Source: Stappia sp. 28M-7 (GTDB lineage: Bacteria; Pseudomonadota; Alphaproteobacteria; Rhizobiales; Stappiaceae). Taken from it: a stretch of DNA of 64,000 nucleotides. Positions 28,263 through 41,765 of this stretch are shown here, one piece after another. The notes under the pieces are model-generated. The model made no database searches. It was not told where the DNA came from and saw nothing but the letters and a program-made list of their open reading frames with translations. The number at the start of each line of letters is the position of its first letter. Position 1 is the stretch's first letter. The DNA is taken from positions 62,001 through 126,000 of the forward strand of contig NZ_JACMIA010000003.1 of the NCBI RefSeq assembly GCF_014252955.1, in the 5' to 3' direction. Both the position numbers and the translations under genes were made by a program.

Positions 28263-29189
28263 TTACTGGCTGGCGTAGCGGCCGGCGTCGGCGCCGTAAT
28301 GGTTGACGTAGCGGCTGTTGAGCGCTTCCACCGGCATGACGATCAGCACGTCGGTGGTGCCGAACTGGCGGTCGACCACGGCGCCGTCGCCGATATAGGC
28401 GCCGAGCCGCAGGTAGCCCTTGATCAGGGGGGGCAGCTCGCGCAGCGCCTGGCGCTCGTTGACCTCGGCCTTCGGCATGCGGTTCATTTCGACGTAGCGG
28501 TCGCCGACCGCGCGCACCCGCCAGGCTTCCGGCGTCCTGGCATTGTGGTGCAGGAAGGCGAGCTGCGAGGCGATGCGGTCCGGATCGGTGCCCTCGATGG
28601 AGGCGCAGCCGACCATCACGTCGATCCGGTGCATCAGCACATAGGCCCAGATGCCGTGCCACAGCAGCTCGACCGTGCGCTTGGTGCGGTAGGGCTTGAG
28701 CACGCAGGAGCGGCCGAGCTCCAGGAACTGCAGGCGCGGGTGGGCGTCGACCAGCGACTGGATGTCGAATTCGGCGGCGGTGTAGAAGCCGCCATGGCGC
28801 TCGGCGACGTCCTGGCGCAGCAGGCGGTAGGTGCCGACGATGCGCGGCACGCGGCGGCCGAGCTTGTTGCGCTCGGTCAGGTCGTGGTCGAGCACCAGGA
28901 GATGGTCGCAAATGTCGTCATAGGCATCGACATCGCGCCTGTTGGCCTGGGTCGCGGCATCGGCGATCGCCGACATCTCCTCGTAGAAGACGTGGTAGCG
29001 CAGCTCCTGGGCCTTGCGGATCTCCTTGGCGCTGCGCGCCAGGCGCACCTCCAGCGAGCCGATGCGGCCGAGGCTGGGAACGTTGCGGCCCGAGGGGCCG
29101 GCCTTCATCGCGGCAAGCCAGCTGGTGGCCATCGCCGGGGCGAACTTGCGCATCAGGCTGCGCGGCGACAGAACAGCGTTTCTTGACAT
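28263..29189 (-). CDS. olsB: L-ornithine N-alpha-acyltransferase
   Basis: OlsB uses 3-hydroxyacyl-ACP to acylate ornithine, the first step to phosphate-free ornithine lipids. The 308-residue protein has the family blocks KEIRKAQELRYHVFYEEM, VGTYRLLRQDVA, EFDIQSLVD, ELGRSCVLKPYRTKRTVELLWHGIWAY and GCASIEGTDPD. The ATG at 29189 is taken because the translation upstream is Arg/Gly-rich filler. The second enzyme, OlsA, is not next to it; the acyltransferase at 9179 is of another family. Confidence 0.88.
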   Translation of the reverse strand: MSRNAVLSPRSLMRKFAPAMATSWLAAMKAGPSGRNVPSLGRIGSLEVRLARSAKEIRKAQELRYHVFYEEMSAIADAATQANRRDVDAYDDICDHLLVLDHDLTERNKLGRRVPRIVGTYRLLRQDVAERHGGFYTAAEFDIQSLVDAHPRLQFLELGRSCVLKPYRTKRTVELLWHGIWAYVLMHRIDVMVGCASIEGTDPDRIASQLAFLHHNARTPEAWRVRAVGDRYVEMNRMPKAEVNERQALRELPPLIKGYLRLGAYIGDGAVVDRQFGTTDVLIVMPVEALNSRYVNHYGADAGRYASQ

Positions 29190-29436
29190 GGCCCCGAGCC
29201 TTCCCTGCTTGCCTCCCGCGGACGCCGTCACGCAACGGTGCCGGTTCCGGGCAGGCCCGGCCGGCCATTCTCGTGTCGCTCCTGCCAGCCGAACCGGCCC
29301 TGCCAAAACTCTCAACCGGCAAACAATTCCGGCGCAAGCAGGCAGGCGAATCGGCCGCACATGACGGACGGCCACGTTTGCTGGCCGTGCCGTAGACCAT
29401 ACTTTCCCAACACTTGCGTGACAATTGGCGAAGTTT

Positions 29437-31764
29437 TCAGTGCCCGCCCGGGAGGGCCGTCTCCGCGGTGCGGCGAACGATACGCCGGCGAAGCAGGTCC
29501 GGGTCTAGCGGCTTGGACAGGACCGCATCGGCACCGGCGGCAAGCGCCGCCTTTTCCGCATCGGCGGTGACATCGGCGGTCACCACATAGACGGGCGCGC
29601 GCGGCCAGCCGCCGGCCGTCTCCATCTCGCGGAAGCGGCGGATTGCCGCAATGCCGTCGACCACCGGCATGTGTAGGTCCATCAGGAGCATGTCGCAGGA
29701 CCCGTCGGCCGCCGCGGCAAGGGCCGCGGCTCCGTCGGCGGCCACCACCGGCTCGTGGCCGAGCTTGCGCAGCAGGGCCTCGCTGAGCATGCGGTTGATG
29801 TCGTTGTCGTCGGCTACGAGGATGCGCAAGGGACGCTGCGCGCAGGCGCTGTCGCAGCCCGCCCCCTCGCCATCCGCCCCGGTGAGGGAGCGCGGCTCGG
29901 GCCGGTCCCAGGGCGACAGGCCGGTGTCGCGGCCGAGCAGCGTGGCGCAAAGCTCCGTCAGCGAGGTGGCGCGCACGGGGCGGATCAGGTAGCCGCCGAA
30001 GCCCGCCTCGCGCAGGCGCGGCAGCCGGTCGCGCTCGCTCGGCGCCAGCAGCACGCCGGCGGGGGCGGCAAGTCCGGCGGCGCGGGCGCTGGCGAGCCAG
30101 GCGCCGGCATCGGTCACCGCCAGCGGGTCGAGCAGGACGAGATCGGCGGACAGAAGCGCATCGTCGTCGTCCTCCTTGCCCGGGGCAAGCAGCGTGGTCG
30201 CGGCACCTTGCGCGGCCAGCGAACGGGCGATTAGCGGCATCTCGATGCAGCTCGCCGACACAAGCGCGATGCGGGAGCCGGCCAAGGGCCGCGCGGCCGG
30301 AGCCGGCGCGGGCAGGGCCGGGGCGGCGCGAAGCGGCAGCTCGACGCGGAAGGTGGCGCCCTCGCCCGGCGCGGAACAGGCGATCACGTCGCCGCCCATC
30401 AGCCGGGCCAGCCGGCGCGAAATGGCGAGGCCGAGGCCGGCGCCGTCGAAGCGGCGGGCCGGGCCGTGGTCGACCTGCTCGAACTCCTCGAACAGCCGTT
30501 CGGCCTCTTCCGGGGCAAAGCCGATGCCGGTGTCGCGCACGGTGATGGCGAAGCGGCGCGAGGGACCTTCGGGGGTGTCTTCTCCGGTCTCGGCGATCGG
30601 CTCGATGCAGATCTCGACGCCGCCGGTCTCGGTGAATTTCAGCCCGTTGCCGGCCAGGTTGAACAGGATCTGGCGCAGGCGCGTCGGGTCGGCGACGAGA
30701 CGCGCAGGCATGTCGGGCGCGATATAGCAGCCGATCTCCAGCCCCTTCGACTGGGCACGCGGCGACAGCAGCTCCACGACGCTTTCGGCAAGCGGGGCAA
30801 GGGCGATCTCCTCGGGCGCAAGGTCGAGGCGGCCGGCCTCGATGCGCGAGAGGTCGAGCACTTCGTTGATCAGGAGCAGCAGGATCTCGCCGGAGGCGCG
30901 CACCGCTTCCACATAGCTTGCCTGCTCGGCCGTCAGCCGCGTGTCGGCGAGCAGACCCGTCATGCCGAGAATGCCGTTGAGCGGGGTGCGGATCTCGTGG
31001 CTGACGGTGGCGAGGAACCGGCTCTTGGAGGCGTTTGCGGTCTCCGCCTGGTTGCGCGCGGCAAGCAGGGCGTCCTCGATGCGGCGGCGGTCGGTGACGT
31101 CGCGCAGGATGGTCTGGATCAAGGGTTCGCCGCTGGTGCCGTCGCGCACCGGCACGTCGCGCCGGGCGAACCAGCGCTCGCCGCCGGAAGTCTGCATCCG
31201 GATGTCGCGGCTGGCCTCGTCTTCGGCCGTGCTGCCGTTCGCCTCCGGCAGGGCGGGGGCCCAGCCCTCCGGGAACAGCCGTTCGGCGGCATCGTTGGCA
31301 TAGACGATCTCGCCGCCGGCGCGCCAGCGGGTGACCACGTCGCCCAGCGTGTCGAGCACGTCGCGCAGCCGGCCGTCGCTTTCCTTCAGCCGCCAGGTCT
31401 CGTCGCGCAGCTGCTCGTTTTCGGCTCTGAGCAGGTTGCGCTCGGAGGCGAGCGCGGCGAGGCGGGCGCTCGCTTGCGCCATTGTCCGCATATGGGTGCC
31501 GCGCTGGGCCTGCAGCAGGCCGGCAAGGCCGATGGCGAGCCCGGCGATGGCGAGCGCGGCGCCGGAGGCGGCAAGGCGCATCTGCTCGGGCACCAGCCAG
31601 ATGGTGAGCGCGGCGCCGGCGAGAAAGCTGGCGGAGGCGACGGCGATCGTCAGCAGCGAGGGGGCGGAAACGGCGGGCGTGCGCGGGGAAGCTTCGGCGC
31701 GCTCGGGCGCGTTCGGCCCGGTGTCGCTGTGCTCCGTTCCGTCATGGCGTTTCGGGGCGGCCAC
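29437..31764 (-). CDS. hybrid sensor histidine kinase with one intact and one degenerate receiver
   Basis: The 775-residue membrane kinase has two close hydrophobic segments near residues 35-85, then a coiled coil (about 90-130), a PAS domain (about 130-250), the HisKA motif [12 protein letters not shown] and an HATPase with [11 protein letters not shown] and [17 protein letters not shown] first receiver-like domain lacks the acidic pair and the conserved Lys (RPVRA), so it looks degenerate. The final receiver is intact, with DDNDIN, the acceptor Asp in LLMDLHMP and SKPLD. The GTG at 31764 follows GAGGAG. No response regulator is adjacent, and the signal is unknown. Confidence 0.88.
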   Translation of the reverse strand: MAAPKRHDGTEHSDTGPNAPERAEASPRTPAVSAPSLLTIAVASASFLAGAALTIWLVPEQMRLAASGAALAIAGLAIGLAGLLQAQRGTHMRTMAQASARLAALASERNLLRAENEQLRDETWRLKESDGRLRDVLDTLGDVVTRWRAGGEIVYANDAAERLFPEGWAPALPEANGSTAEDEASRDIRMQTSGGERWFARRDVPVRDGTSGEPLIQTILRDVTDRRRIEDALLAARNQAETANASKSRFLATVSHEIRTPLNGILGMTGLLADTRLTAEQASYVEAVRASGEILLLLINEVLDLSRIEAGRLDLAPEEIALAPLAESVVELLSPRAQSKGLEIGCYIAPDMPARLVADPTRLRQILFNLAGNGLKFTETGGVEICIEPIAETGEDTPEGPSRRFAITVRDTGIGFAPEEAERLFEEFEQVDHGPARRFDGAGLGLAISRRLARLMGGDVIACSAPGEGATFRVELPLRAAPALPAPAPAARPLAGSRIALVSASCIEMPLIARSLAAQGAATTLLAPGKEDDDDALLSADLVLLDPLAVTDAGAWLASARAAGLAAPAGVLLAPSERDRLPRLREAGFGGYLIRPVRATSLTELCATLLGRDTGLSPWDRPEPRSLTGADGEGAGCDSACAQRPLRILVADDNDINRMLSEALLRKLGHEPVVAADGAAALAAAADGSCDMLLMDLHMPVVDGIAAIRRFREMETAGGWPRAPVYVVTADVTADAEKAALAAGADAVLSKPLDPDLLRRRIVRRTAETALPGGH

Positions 31765-31873
31765 CTGCTCTCCTCGTAAATCGGCTGGCTCGTACAAGGC
31801 GCACGAACCCGCCGATCTTCGAGGGGAGAGATTGAGAAACCGTTGCGGCAAAAGGACCTTGGGTCAGCGGTCC

Positions 31874-32872
<999 letters not shown>

Positions 32873-32949
32873 GAGGATCTCCGTTGGGTCCTCATTTAGG
32901 ATGCGGCGGCCCGGCAGCCAAGGGCGAAGGGGGAGGCAGAAGGGGGCGC

Positions 32950-34476
32950 TCAGGCCGCCCGGCGCTCGAGACTGGCGCCCCGGTAGCTCAGCGCCTCGGC
33001 GAGATGCAGCCGCGAGACAGCGTCCGAGCCGTCGAGATCGGCCAGCGTGCGCGCCACTTTAAGCACCCGGTGATAGCCGCGCGCGGAGAGCTGCAGCGCA
33101 TCGGCCGCCGATTGCAGCAGGTCGAGGCCGGCGGCATCGGGCGCGGCGACTTGCTCGATCAGCCGCGCGCCGGTGGCGGCATTGGTGCGGGCGGAGACGC
33201 CGAGCGCGGCGTAGCGCTCGCTCTGGCGCTGGCGGGCACGGGCGACCCGCTCGGCGACCGCGGCGGAGCTTTCGGCCTGGGCAGGGCGCAACAGGTCGGA
33301 GGCGGCGACGGCCGGCACCTCGATCCGAAGGTCCAGCCGGTCGAGCAGCGGGCCGGACAGGCGCGCCTGGTATTCGGACGCGCAGCGCTCGCCGCGCCGG
33401 CAGACATGGCCGGGCTCGCCGGCATGGCCGCAGCGGCAGGGGTTCATCGCCGCGATCAGCTGGACGCGCGAGGGGTAGCTGGTGCGATGGTTGGCGCGCA
33501 CGATCACCGTCTCGCCGCTTTCCAGCGGCTGGCGCAGTCCGTCGAGCACCTGCGGCTGGAACTCGGGCAACTCGTCGAGGAACAGCACGCCGTTATGGGC
33601 GAGCGAGACCTCCCCCGGCCGGGCGCGGATGCCGCCGCCGACGAGCGCTGCCATCGAGGCGGAATGATGCGGCGCGCGAAAAGGCCGGCGCTCGCTGAGC
33701 TTGCCGTCGGCAAGCTCGCCGGCGATGGAGGCGATCATCGACACTTCCAGCAGCTCGCGCGGGCTGAGCGGCGGCAGGATCGAGGGCAGGCGGGTCGCCA
33801 GCATCGACTTGCCGGCGCCCGGCGGGCCGATCATCAGGAGGTTGTGGCCGCCGGCCGCGGCGATCTCCAGCGCCCGCTTGGCGCTTTCCTGGCCGCGCAC
33901 CTCGGAAAGGTCTGGCAGGACGGACGGATTGGCGCTCAGCTTCGGCTGCGGCCGGGAGAGGATCTGCGTGCCCTTGAAATGGTTGGCGAGCTGGATCAGC
34001 GAGACGGGCGCCAGGATCTCCATCTCCGGATCGGCCCATGCCGCTTCCGGGCCGCAAGGCGCGGGGCAGATCAGGCCGCGGGCGAGCGTATTGGCACCGA
34101 TGGCGGCCGGCAGCACGCCGGCGACGGCGGAGATCGTGCCGTCCAGCGCCAGCTCGCCGAGCACCACGTAGCGCTCCAGCTCGGCGGCGGGCAGCGCGCC
34201 CATCGCCGCCATCAGGGCAAGCGCGATGGGCAGGTCGAAATGCGAGCCCTCCTTGGGCAGGTCGGCCGGCGCAAGGTTGACGGTGACGCGCTTGGCCGGC
34301 AGCGACAGGCCGGAGGCGATCAGCGCTGAGCGGACCCGCTCGCGGCTTTCGCCCACCGCCTTGTCCGGCAGACCGACGATGGTGAAGGCGACCTGGCCGG
34401 GGCCGATCTGCACCTGCACGTCGACAGGTTGCGCCTCTATGCCCTGGAACGCGACCGTGGTGACCCGCGAGACCAT
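32950..34476 (-). CDS. comM: YifB family Mg-chelatase-like AAA+ ATPase
   Basis: The 508-residue protein is ComM/YifB, a hexameric helicase that aids branch migration of incoming DNA in natural transformation. An N-terminal Lon-protease-like domain ([18 protein letters not shown]) is followed by Walker A in [20 protein letters not shown], Walker B in LFLDELPEF, and the cysteine cluster [22 protein letters not shown] before the C-terminal Mg-chelatase helical domain with [13 protein letters not shown]. The ATG at 34476 fits the conserved [15 protein letters not shown] start. No other competence genes are in the window. Confidence 0.93.
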   Translation of the reverse strand: MVSRVTTVAFQGIEAQPVDVQVQIGPGQVAFTIVGLPDKAVGESRERVRSALIASGLSLPAKRVTVNLAPADLPKEGSHFDLPIALALMAAMGALPAAELERYVVLGELALDGTISAVAGVLPAAIGANTLARGLICPAPCGPEAAWADPEMEILAPVSLIQLANHFKGTQILSRPQPKLSANPSVLPDLSEVRGQESAKRALEIAAAGGHNLLMIGPPGAGKSMLATRLPSILPPLSPRELLEVSMIASIAGELADGKLSERRPFRAPHHSASMAALVGGGIRARPGEVSLAHNGVLFLDELPEFQPQVLDGLRQPLESGETVIVRANHRTSYPSRVQLIAAMNPCRCGHAGEPGHVCRRGERCASEYQARLSGPLLDRLDLRIEVPAVAASDLLRPAQAESSAAVAERVARARQRQSERYAALGVSARTNAATGARLIEQVAAPDAAGLDLLQSAADALQLSARGYHRVLKVARTLADLDGSDAVSRLHLAEALSYRGASLERRAA

Positions 34477-34600
34477 TGACCGCCCCCTCGCTCTATGACT
34501 TTGCGCGAAACTGCTGCAATCGCAATAGACTGCAACCTAGCGCAACCTCAGGTCGGTCACAACCGCAAGGAGAGGGGCCGTGTTGTCTTCGGCGCGCAAA

Positions 34601-34631
34601 CGAAAACGGCGGAGCCCATAGGGGCCCGCCG
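34601..34631 (-). terminator. terminator after cysK
   Basis: On the minus strand a stem of CGGCGGGC and its partner (34607-34631, with a small internal bulge and a four-base loop) is followed by TTTTCGTTT at 34606-34598. It lies 36 bp past the cysK stop and fits an intrinsic terminator separating cysK from comM. Confidence 0.6.
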
Positions 34632-34666
34632 CTGATGATCTGAAAGGTCCGCGAGAGACGGGGTGC

Positions 34667-35629
<963 letters not shown>

Positions 35630-35801
35630 GCTGGACTCCCTTGTTCTCGCCGGATCGCGGATGTCCGGCACGTCATTCTGTCCCCAATCTAGGGATGCGC
35701 CGCCGCGCTGACGAGACCCTGCCGTCGCTGCGGGCGGCCTCGACATGGAACATGATTCCAGAATGAGGCTTATTTTCAGAAAGTCATGCCTCTTGAGCGT
35801 G

Positions 35802-36251
35802 TCAATGATGCCCGGTGGAGCCGAAGCCGCCCTCTCCGCGCCGGGTCTCGTCCAGCTCGTTGACCTCGATCAGCTCGGCCCGGGCCACCGGCGCCACGAC
35901 CATCTGGGCGATGCGGCTGCCGCGCTCCACCGTGAAGGGCTCGTCGCCGAGATTGATCAGGATCACCTTCACCTCGCCGCGATAGTCCGGGTCGATGGTG
36001 CCCGGCGTGTTGAGCACGGTGACACCGTGGCGCGCGGCAAGGCCGGAGCGCGGGCGCACCTGCGCCTCCGTATGCGGCGGCAGGGCGATGGCGATGCCGG
36101 TCGGCACCAGCGCGCGGGCGCCCGGCGCGATCACCAGCGGCGCCTCGACGGCGGCCAGAAGGTCCATGCCGGCGGCCTCCTCGCTCTGGTAGGACGGCAG
36201 CGGCAGGTCGAGACCGTGGGCAAGGCGACGTACGCGCAGGGGAAGGGTCAT
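35802..36251 (-). CDS. dut: dUTP diphosphatase
   Basis: The 149-residue enzyme hydrolyses dUTP to dUMP and so keeps uracil out of DNA. All five trimeric dUTPase motifs are visible: [43 protein letters not shown] and the C-terminal [10 protein letters not shown]. The ATG at 36251 is selected by the start of the family's first strand. It follows coaBC by 86 bp on the same strand, an order widespread in proteobacteria. Confidence 0.96.
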   Translation of the reverse strand: MTLPLRVRRLAHGLDLPLPSYQSEEAAGMDLLAAVEAPLVIAPGARALVPTGIAIALPPHTEAQVRPRSGLAARHGVTVLNTPGTIDPDYRGEVKVILINLGDEPFTVERGSRIAQMVVAPVARAELIEVNELDETRRGEGGFGSTGHH

Positions 36252-36337
36252 GGCTGGGATCCGTTGGTGAGACCGGGGGTGAGATCGGGAACGGTTTGAA
36301 AAAAAGGGACCGGCAACGACAGGCGCGGGCAGACGCC

Positions 36338-37564
36338 TCACGCCGGGCCGACGGTCGCGGCGAGCCGGCGGGCGATCTCGGCGACCAGCCGGCGCGCCAC
36401 CTCGTCCTTGCTCAGCGTCGGCCAGTCGGTGACGCCGTCATGGCCGACCAGCCGCACGGTGTTGGCATCGCCGCCCATGACGCCGGTTTCCGGCGACACG
36501 TCGTTGGCGACGATCAGGTCCGCGCCCTTGCGCTCCAGCTTGCCGCGGGCGTTGTCGACGACATCGTTGGTCTCGGCGGCAAAGCCGACCACCAGGCGCG
36601 GACGGGCCGAGGAATGACGGCCGATGGTGGCCAGGATGTCCGGGTTCTCGGTCAGCGCCAGAACCGGCACCTTGCCGCTGCCGTCCTTCTTGATCTTGCG
36701 GTCGCTCTCGCCGTCGGTGCGCCAGTCGGCGACAGCCGCCGCCATCACCGCGACATCGGCCGGCAGCGCCGCCTCGACGGCGGCCAGCATCTGCCGCGCG
36801 GTCTCCACCTTCACCACATTGACGCCCGGCGGATCGGCCAGCGTCACCGGCCCGCTGACCAGCGTCACGCGGGCGCCGTGCCGCGCCATCCAGGCGGCGA
36901 TGGCATGGCCCTGCTTGCCGGAGGAGCGGTTGGCGATGTAGCGGACCGGATCGATCGGCTCATGCGTCGGCCCGGAGGTGATCAGCACGTGCCGGCCGGC
37001 AAGGTCCTGCGGCACCGGATCGAGCATCGCTTCGAGCGCGGCGACGATCTCCAGCGGCTCGGCCATGCGGCCAAGGCCCGCCTCGCCGCTCTCGGCCATC
37101 TCGCCGGCATTCGGCCCGACGAAAGAGAGCCCGTCGCTCGCAAGCTGCGCCACGTTGCGGCGGGTCGCGGGATTGGCCCACATCGCCGGGTTCATCGCCG
37201 GGGCAAGCAGGACGGGCTTGTTCGAGGCGAGCAGCACGGCGCTGGCGAGATCGCCGGCAAGGCCTGCCGTCATCTTCGCCATCAGGTCGGCGGTGGCCGG
37301 CGCGACGACGATGGCATCGACCTCGCGCGACAGGCGAATATGGCCGACATCGTGTTCGTCGTCGCGGTCGAAGAGATCGGTGAAGACCTTGTCGCCGGCA
37401 AGCGCCCCCGCCGCCATCGGCGTCACGAAGCGGCAGGCGCCCTCGGTCATCACGACCCGCACGGCCGCACCGCGCTCGCGCAGGCGGCGGATCAGGTCGA
37501 GGCTCTTGTAGGCGGCGATGCCGCCGCCGATCACGAGAAGGATGCGCGTGTCAGTAAGGCTCAA
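36338..37564 (-). CDS. coaBC: bifunctional phosphopantothenoylcysteine decarboxylase / phosphopantothenate-cysteine ligase
   Basis: The 408-residue fusion carries out two steps of coenzyme A synthesis. The N-terminal CoaC flavoprotein has [30 protein letters not shown] with the active His, and [16 protein letters not shown]. The C-terminal CoaB ligase starts at [30 protein letters not shown], with AVADWR and NDVS further on. It is upstream of dut on the same strand and starts 47 bp after the PBP-activator-like gene region on that strand. Confidence 0.96.
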   Translation of the reverse strand: MSLTDTRILLVIGGGIAAYKSLDLIRRLRERGAAVRVVMTEGACRFVTPMAAGALAGDKVFTDLFDRDDEHDVGHIRLSREVDAIVVAPATADLMAKMTAGLAGDLASAVLLASNKPVLLAPAMNPAMWANPATRRNVAQLASDGLSFVGPNAGEMAESGEAGLGRMAEPLEIVAALEAMLDPVPQDLAGRHVLITSGPTHEPIDPVRYIANRSSGKQGHAIAAWMARHGARVTLVSGPVTLADPPGVNVVKVETARQMLAAVEAALPADVAVMAAAVADWRTDGESDRKIKKDGSGKVPVLALTENPDILATIGRHSSARPRLVVGFAAETNDVVDNARGKLERKGADLIVANDVSPETGVMGGDANTVRLVGHDGVTDWPTLSKDEVARRLVAEIARRLAATVGPA

Positions 37565-37611
37565 CGGTGCCTCCCGCTGGCTGGATGAAGGACGTCGGCG
37601 GGCGGCCGCCG

Positions 37612-38799
37612 TCAGCTGCCCGAGCCGAAGGAGCGCGGCGCCGGCGAGATGACCCGCGAGCCGCTGCCCGTGACCTCGTAGACCGCAAGGCCGCGCGCGT
37701 TGCGCCCGTCCCGCTCGAAGCGGAAGACGCCGTCGATGCCGAGGAAGCCGTCGCGGTTGGTCAGCACGCGCTCGGAAAAGCGTGCGGGGCCGGCGGACCG
37801 CACCAGGCCTGCGGCAAGGATCGTCGCGTCATAGGCGAGCGAGGCATTGCGCGGCGGCTGCGAGCCGTAGCGGGACTGGTAGCGCGAGGCGAAGGCCTGG
37901 AAGCCGGCGGCATCCGGACCCGGGTACCAGGCGCCGGTCAGCGGCGCCGCGTTCAGCACCTGCGGCGATTCCCACTGGCCGCTGCCGAGCAGGCGCGTCT
38001 GGCCGAGATTGACGCCGCCGGTCGACAGGGTCTGCGCCACGAAGGGTGCGACATTGCCCGCGGGCACGAAGATCGCATCGATCTGTGCGGCATTGGCGGC
38101 GATCTGGCTCGCCTTGGCGGCGATGTCCGAGGTGTCGTTGCCGGTCAGCTTGTAGCGCTCGATGGAGACGATCCGACCGCCCGCGCGGCCGACCTCCTGG
38201 CGGAAGGCGGCCTCGGCCACCGCGCCATAGGTGTCGTCCGGCAGCAGCGCTGCGAAGGAGCGCTTGCCCTGGGCCGCGGCATAGGAAACGATCCGTGCCA
38301 CGTCGCTGCGCGGCAGGAAGCTCAACAGGTAGACGCCGCGCGAGGCGACGGCCTCGTCGCTGGAAAAGGCGACGACGGGAATGCCGGAGGAGCGCGCGGT
38401 CGTGGCCGCCCCGCCGACGGCCGGCGCGAAGACCGGCCCGAGAATCAGTTCCGCACCTTCGGCAAGGGCCGCCTGGGTGGCCGCCTGCGCGCCCTGCGCG
38501 GTGCCGCCGGTGTCCTTGATCAGGATCTGCACGTCGGCGCCCTGGAAGTCGGACAGTGCCAGCTCGGCGGTGTTGCGGAAGACGGTGGCGATGGAGGAGG
38601 CGCTGCCGCCGCCGCTCATCGGCAGCAGCATGGCAACGCGCACCGAGCCCTGGCCGATGGTCTCGCCGCTCACGGTCGGCTGGCCCGGGGGCGTCGAGGG
38701 ATAGCCGGGATATTCGCCCATGGTCGAGCCGCTGCAGCCGGCAAGCGCCAGGGCAGCTCCGAGCGAGAGCGCAAGGACGGATCGCCGCGCATGCATCAT
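37612..38799 (-). CDS. LpoA-like penicillin-binding protein activator lipoprotein
   Basis: The 395-residue protein begins with a signal peptide and lipobox LALAGC (Cys near residue 21), so it is an outer-membrane or periplasmic lipoprotein. The rest is a type I periplasmic-binding fold (GQGSVRVAMLLPMSGGGSASS, then LILGPVFAPAVGGAATTARSSGIPVVAFSSDEAVASRGVYLLSF). This is the YraM/LppC family, whose LpoA member activates PBP1A in gammaproteobacteria. It is divergent from rsmI, the partner that also neighbours it elsewhere. Whether it activates the PBP1A at 24.9-27.2 kb is an inference. The ATG pair at 38799/38796 is ambiguous by one codon. Confidence 0.85.
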   Translation of the reverse strand: MMHARRSVLALSLGAALALAGCSGSTMGEYPGYPSTPPGQPTVSGETIGQGSVRVAMLLPMSGGGSASSIATVFRNTAELALSDFQGADVQILIKDTGGTAQGAQAATQAALAEGAELILGPVFAPAVGGAATTARSSGIPVVAFSSDEAVASRGVYLLSFLPRSDVARIVSYAAAQGKRSFAALLPDDTYGAVAEAAFRQEVGRAGGRIVSIERYKLTGNDTSDIAAKASQIAANAAQIDAIFVPAGNVAPFVAQTLSTGGVNLGQTRLLGSGQWESPQVLNAAPLTGAWYPGPDAAGFQAFASRYQSRYGSQPPRNASLAYDATILAAGLVRSAGPARFSERVLTNRDGFLGIDGVFRFERDGRNARGLAVYEVTGSGSRVISPAPRSFGSGS

Positions 38800-39019
38800 C
38801 TTGTCCAGAACTCCAAGCACTGTCCCCGATCTCCCGTCTGCCCGGCCTTGCCTGCCGCAAGGCGGGTGTACCGCCGCCGGCCCCGGGTGCGAACGGGCCG
38901 CCGACCGCAAAATGCTTAGCAGCACCGCCCGCCGGCTGCAAATCCTCGCTCGCCGCCTTGGCCTTGACCGCGTTTCCTGCCAAAACGGGCGAAAGCCCGC
39001 CCGGCGGGCTCCCGTTCGC

Positions 39020-39955
39020 ATGAAAGCCGACCCCATGTCCTCCACCGAGCCGGACCAGAGCGAAGCGCCGAAGCCGGCCTCCCGCGACTTCTTCATCGGC
39101 GCCCATCGCATGACGGCGCCCTCGCTCGCCTGCGGCCTCTATATCGTCGCAACGCCGATCGGCAATCTCGGTGACATGACGGTGCGCGGGCTGGAGGTGC
39201 TGGCGGCGGCCGATCTCGTCGCCTGCGAGGACACGCGCGTCACGTCCACCTTGATGCAGCGCTTCGGGTTGAAGACGCCGCTCACCGCCTATCACGAGCA
39301 CAATGCGCAGAAGGTGCGCCCGCGCCTGATGGCGGCGCTGGAGGCCGGGCGCGCCGTCGCGCTGGTTTCCGATGCCGGCACGCCGCTCGTTTCCGATCCC
39401 GGCTACCGGCTGGTGCGCGAAGTGGTCGAGGCCGGCCACAAGGTCTTCCCCGTGCCCGGCGCCAGCGCGCCGCTGGCCGCGCTCGTCGCCTCCGGCCTGC
39501 CGTCGGACACGTTCTGCTTTGCCGGCTTTCTGCCGCAAAAGGGCGGGCCGCGCAGCGCAAGGCTGGAAGAGCTCTCGCGCATTCCCGCAACGCTGATCTT
39601 CTTCGAAAGCCCGCATCGCATCGCCGCCTCGCTTGCCGACATGGCGAGCGTGTTCGGCGGCGAGCGGGAGGCGGCGGTCGCCCGCGAGATCACCAAGCGG
39701 TTCGAGACCTTCGAGCGCGGCACGCTGGAAGAACTCGCCCGCCATTTCGCCGAAGGGCCGGCGCGCGGCGAGTTCGTCGTGGTCATCGCCCCGCCGCCCG
39801 AGCGGCCGGAAGCCGATGCGGGCGATGCCGATGCGTTGCTCGCCGAGGCACTGAAGACCATGAAGGCGGCCGGTGCCGCCAAGCATGTGGCGCAGCTTAC
39901 CGGCCTCGACCGCAAGGACCTTTACGCGCGCGCCCTGGAGATGAAGGCGAAGTGA
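39020..39955 (+). CDS. rsmI: 16S rRNA (cytidine(1402)-2'-O)-methyltransferase
   Basis: RsmI methylates C1402 of 16S rRNA in the decoding site using S-adenosylmethionine. The 311-residue protein has LYIVATPIGNLGDMTVRGLEVL and VACEDTRVT of the tetrapyrrole-methylase fold, then AYHEHNAQKVRPRL, VSDAGTPLVSDPGYRLV and the FAGFLPQK loop. The conserved core begins near residue 40, so the short N-terminal tail is uncertain and an in-frame ATG at 39035 is an equally possible start. It is divergent from the LpoA-like gene and followed by the small membrane protein, yraN and gshB. Confidence 0.93.
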   Translation: MKADPMSSTEPDQSEAPKPASRDFFIGAHRMTAPSLACGLYIVATPIGNLGDMTVRGLEVLAAADLVACEDTRVTSTLMQRFGLKTPLTAYHEHNAQKVRPRLMAALEAGRAVALVSDAGTPLVSDPGYRLVREVVEAGHKVFPVPGASAPLAALVASGLPSDTFCFAGFLPQKGGPRSARLEELSRIPATLIFFESPHRIAASLADMASVFGGEREAAVAREITKRFETFERGTLEELARHFAEGPARGEFVVVIAPPPERPEADAGDADALLAEALKTMKAAGAAKHVAQLTGLDRKDLYARALEMKAK

Positions 39956-40040
39956 CGCGGCGGGGCGCTGCTTTGCCCTCGATTGCTGCCCGTGCTACTC
40001 GGGCGGGTAAGCCTTTGAACCCGCCAGCGGAGCGCCGTGC

Positions 40041-40214
40041 ATGACCAAGATCATCCTGGTTTTCTTTGCTGCCGTCGCCGCGATCCAGGTGATCAAGCCG
40101 CTCGGCTGGCCGGGGCTCAAGCACCGCCGCGATGCCTGGAAGCTCGCCGCCGGCGGGTTTCTCCTGACGGTGATGGCGGTGATCCTCGCCGCCATGTTCC
40201 AGCCCTCCGCATGA
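40041..40214 (+). CDS. 57-residue membrane protein between rsmI and yraN
   Basis: A short frame begins at an ATG preceded by GGAGCG and encodes 57 residues with two hydrophobic segments, IILVFFAAVAAIQVI and WKLAAGGFLLTVMAVILAAMF, separated by a short charged loop (GLKHRRDAWK). The stop overlaps the yraN ATG as ATGA, so translation is coupled. No family is recognised. The tight fit between two conserved genes and clear membrane pattern argue for a real gene. Confidence 0.65.
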   Translation: MTKIILVFFAAVAAIQVIKPLGWPGLKHRRDAWKLAAGGFLLTVMAVILAAMFQPSA

Positions 40215-40609
40215 CCCGGGGCGGCGCGCAAGAGCCGGGCAGCACCCGCCGGCGGCGCGGCGCCTACCGGCTGGGCCTGAGGGCCGAGACGCTGGCCGCG
40301 CTCTACCTGCGGGCGAGGGGCTGGCGGATCCTGGCCCGGCGCTTTCGCGCCGGTAGCGGCGAGATCGACATCATCGCCCGGCGGGGCAGGACGATCGCCT
40401 TCATCGAGGTCAAGGCGCGCGCCGACCTCGATGCGGCGCTGGCCGCGATCACCCCGTCGGCGCAGCGTCGGATCGCGTCTGCTGCCCGCACCTGGTGCGC
40501 CGGGCGCGAGGATCTCGGCGCCATGACGCTGCGCTTCGACGCGGTGCTGGTCTCGCCCTGGCGGCTGCCGGTGCACATCGCCGACGCCTTCGCCGTCGCG
40601 GAACGGTGA
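40211..40609 (+). CDS. yraN: YraN/UPF0102 family endonuclease-like protein
   Basis: The 132-residue protein has the restriction-endonuclease-like core of UPF0102: [31 protein letters not shown], with the D-E-K metal-binding residues in EIDII and FIEVK. Family members are linked to DNA repair or uptake, but no activity is proven. It starts inside the stop of the small membrane protein gene and lies in the widely conserved rsmI-yraN order, 127 bp before gshB. Confidence 0.9.
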   Translation: MTRGGAQEPGSTRRRRGAYRLGLRAETLAALYLRARGWRILARRFRAGSGEIDIIARRGRTIAFIEVKARADLDAALAAITPSAQRRIASAARTWCAGREDLGAMTLRFDAVLVSPWRLPVHIADAFAVAER

Positions 40610-40736
40610 TCGTTCGGGCGCCCGCGCACTGGACAAAGCCCGGCGCGGGTCGCATATCCTGTCCCCAACCGCGGGGCGCCCGCCCCGCCTTCCCGTCCGT
40701 CGTTCAGCGCGCCGTTCCGGCGCCGGAGACCTTCCG

Positions 40737-41723
<987 letters not shown>

Positions 41724-41765
41724 CTTACTGGCGCCTGACGCAATTAGCGAGAAGCGGGGCCGGCC

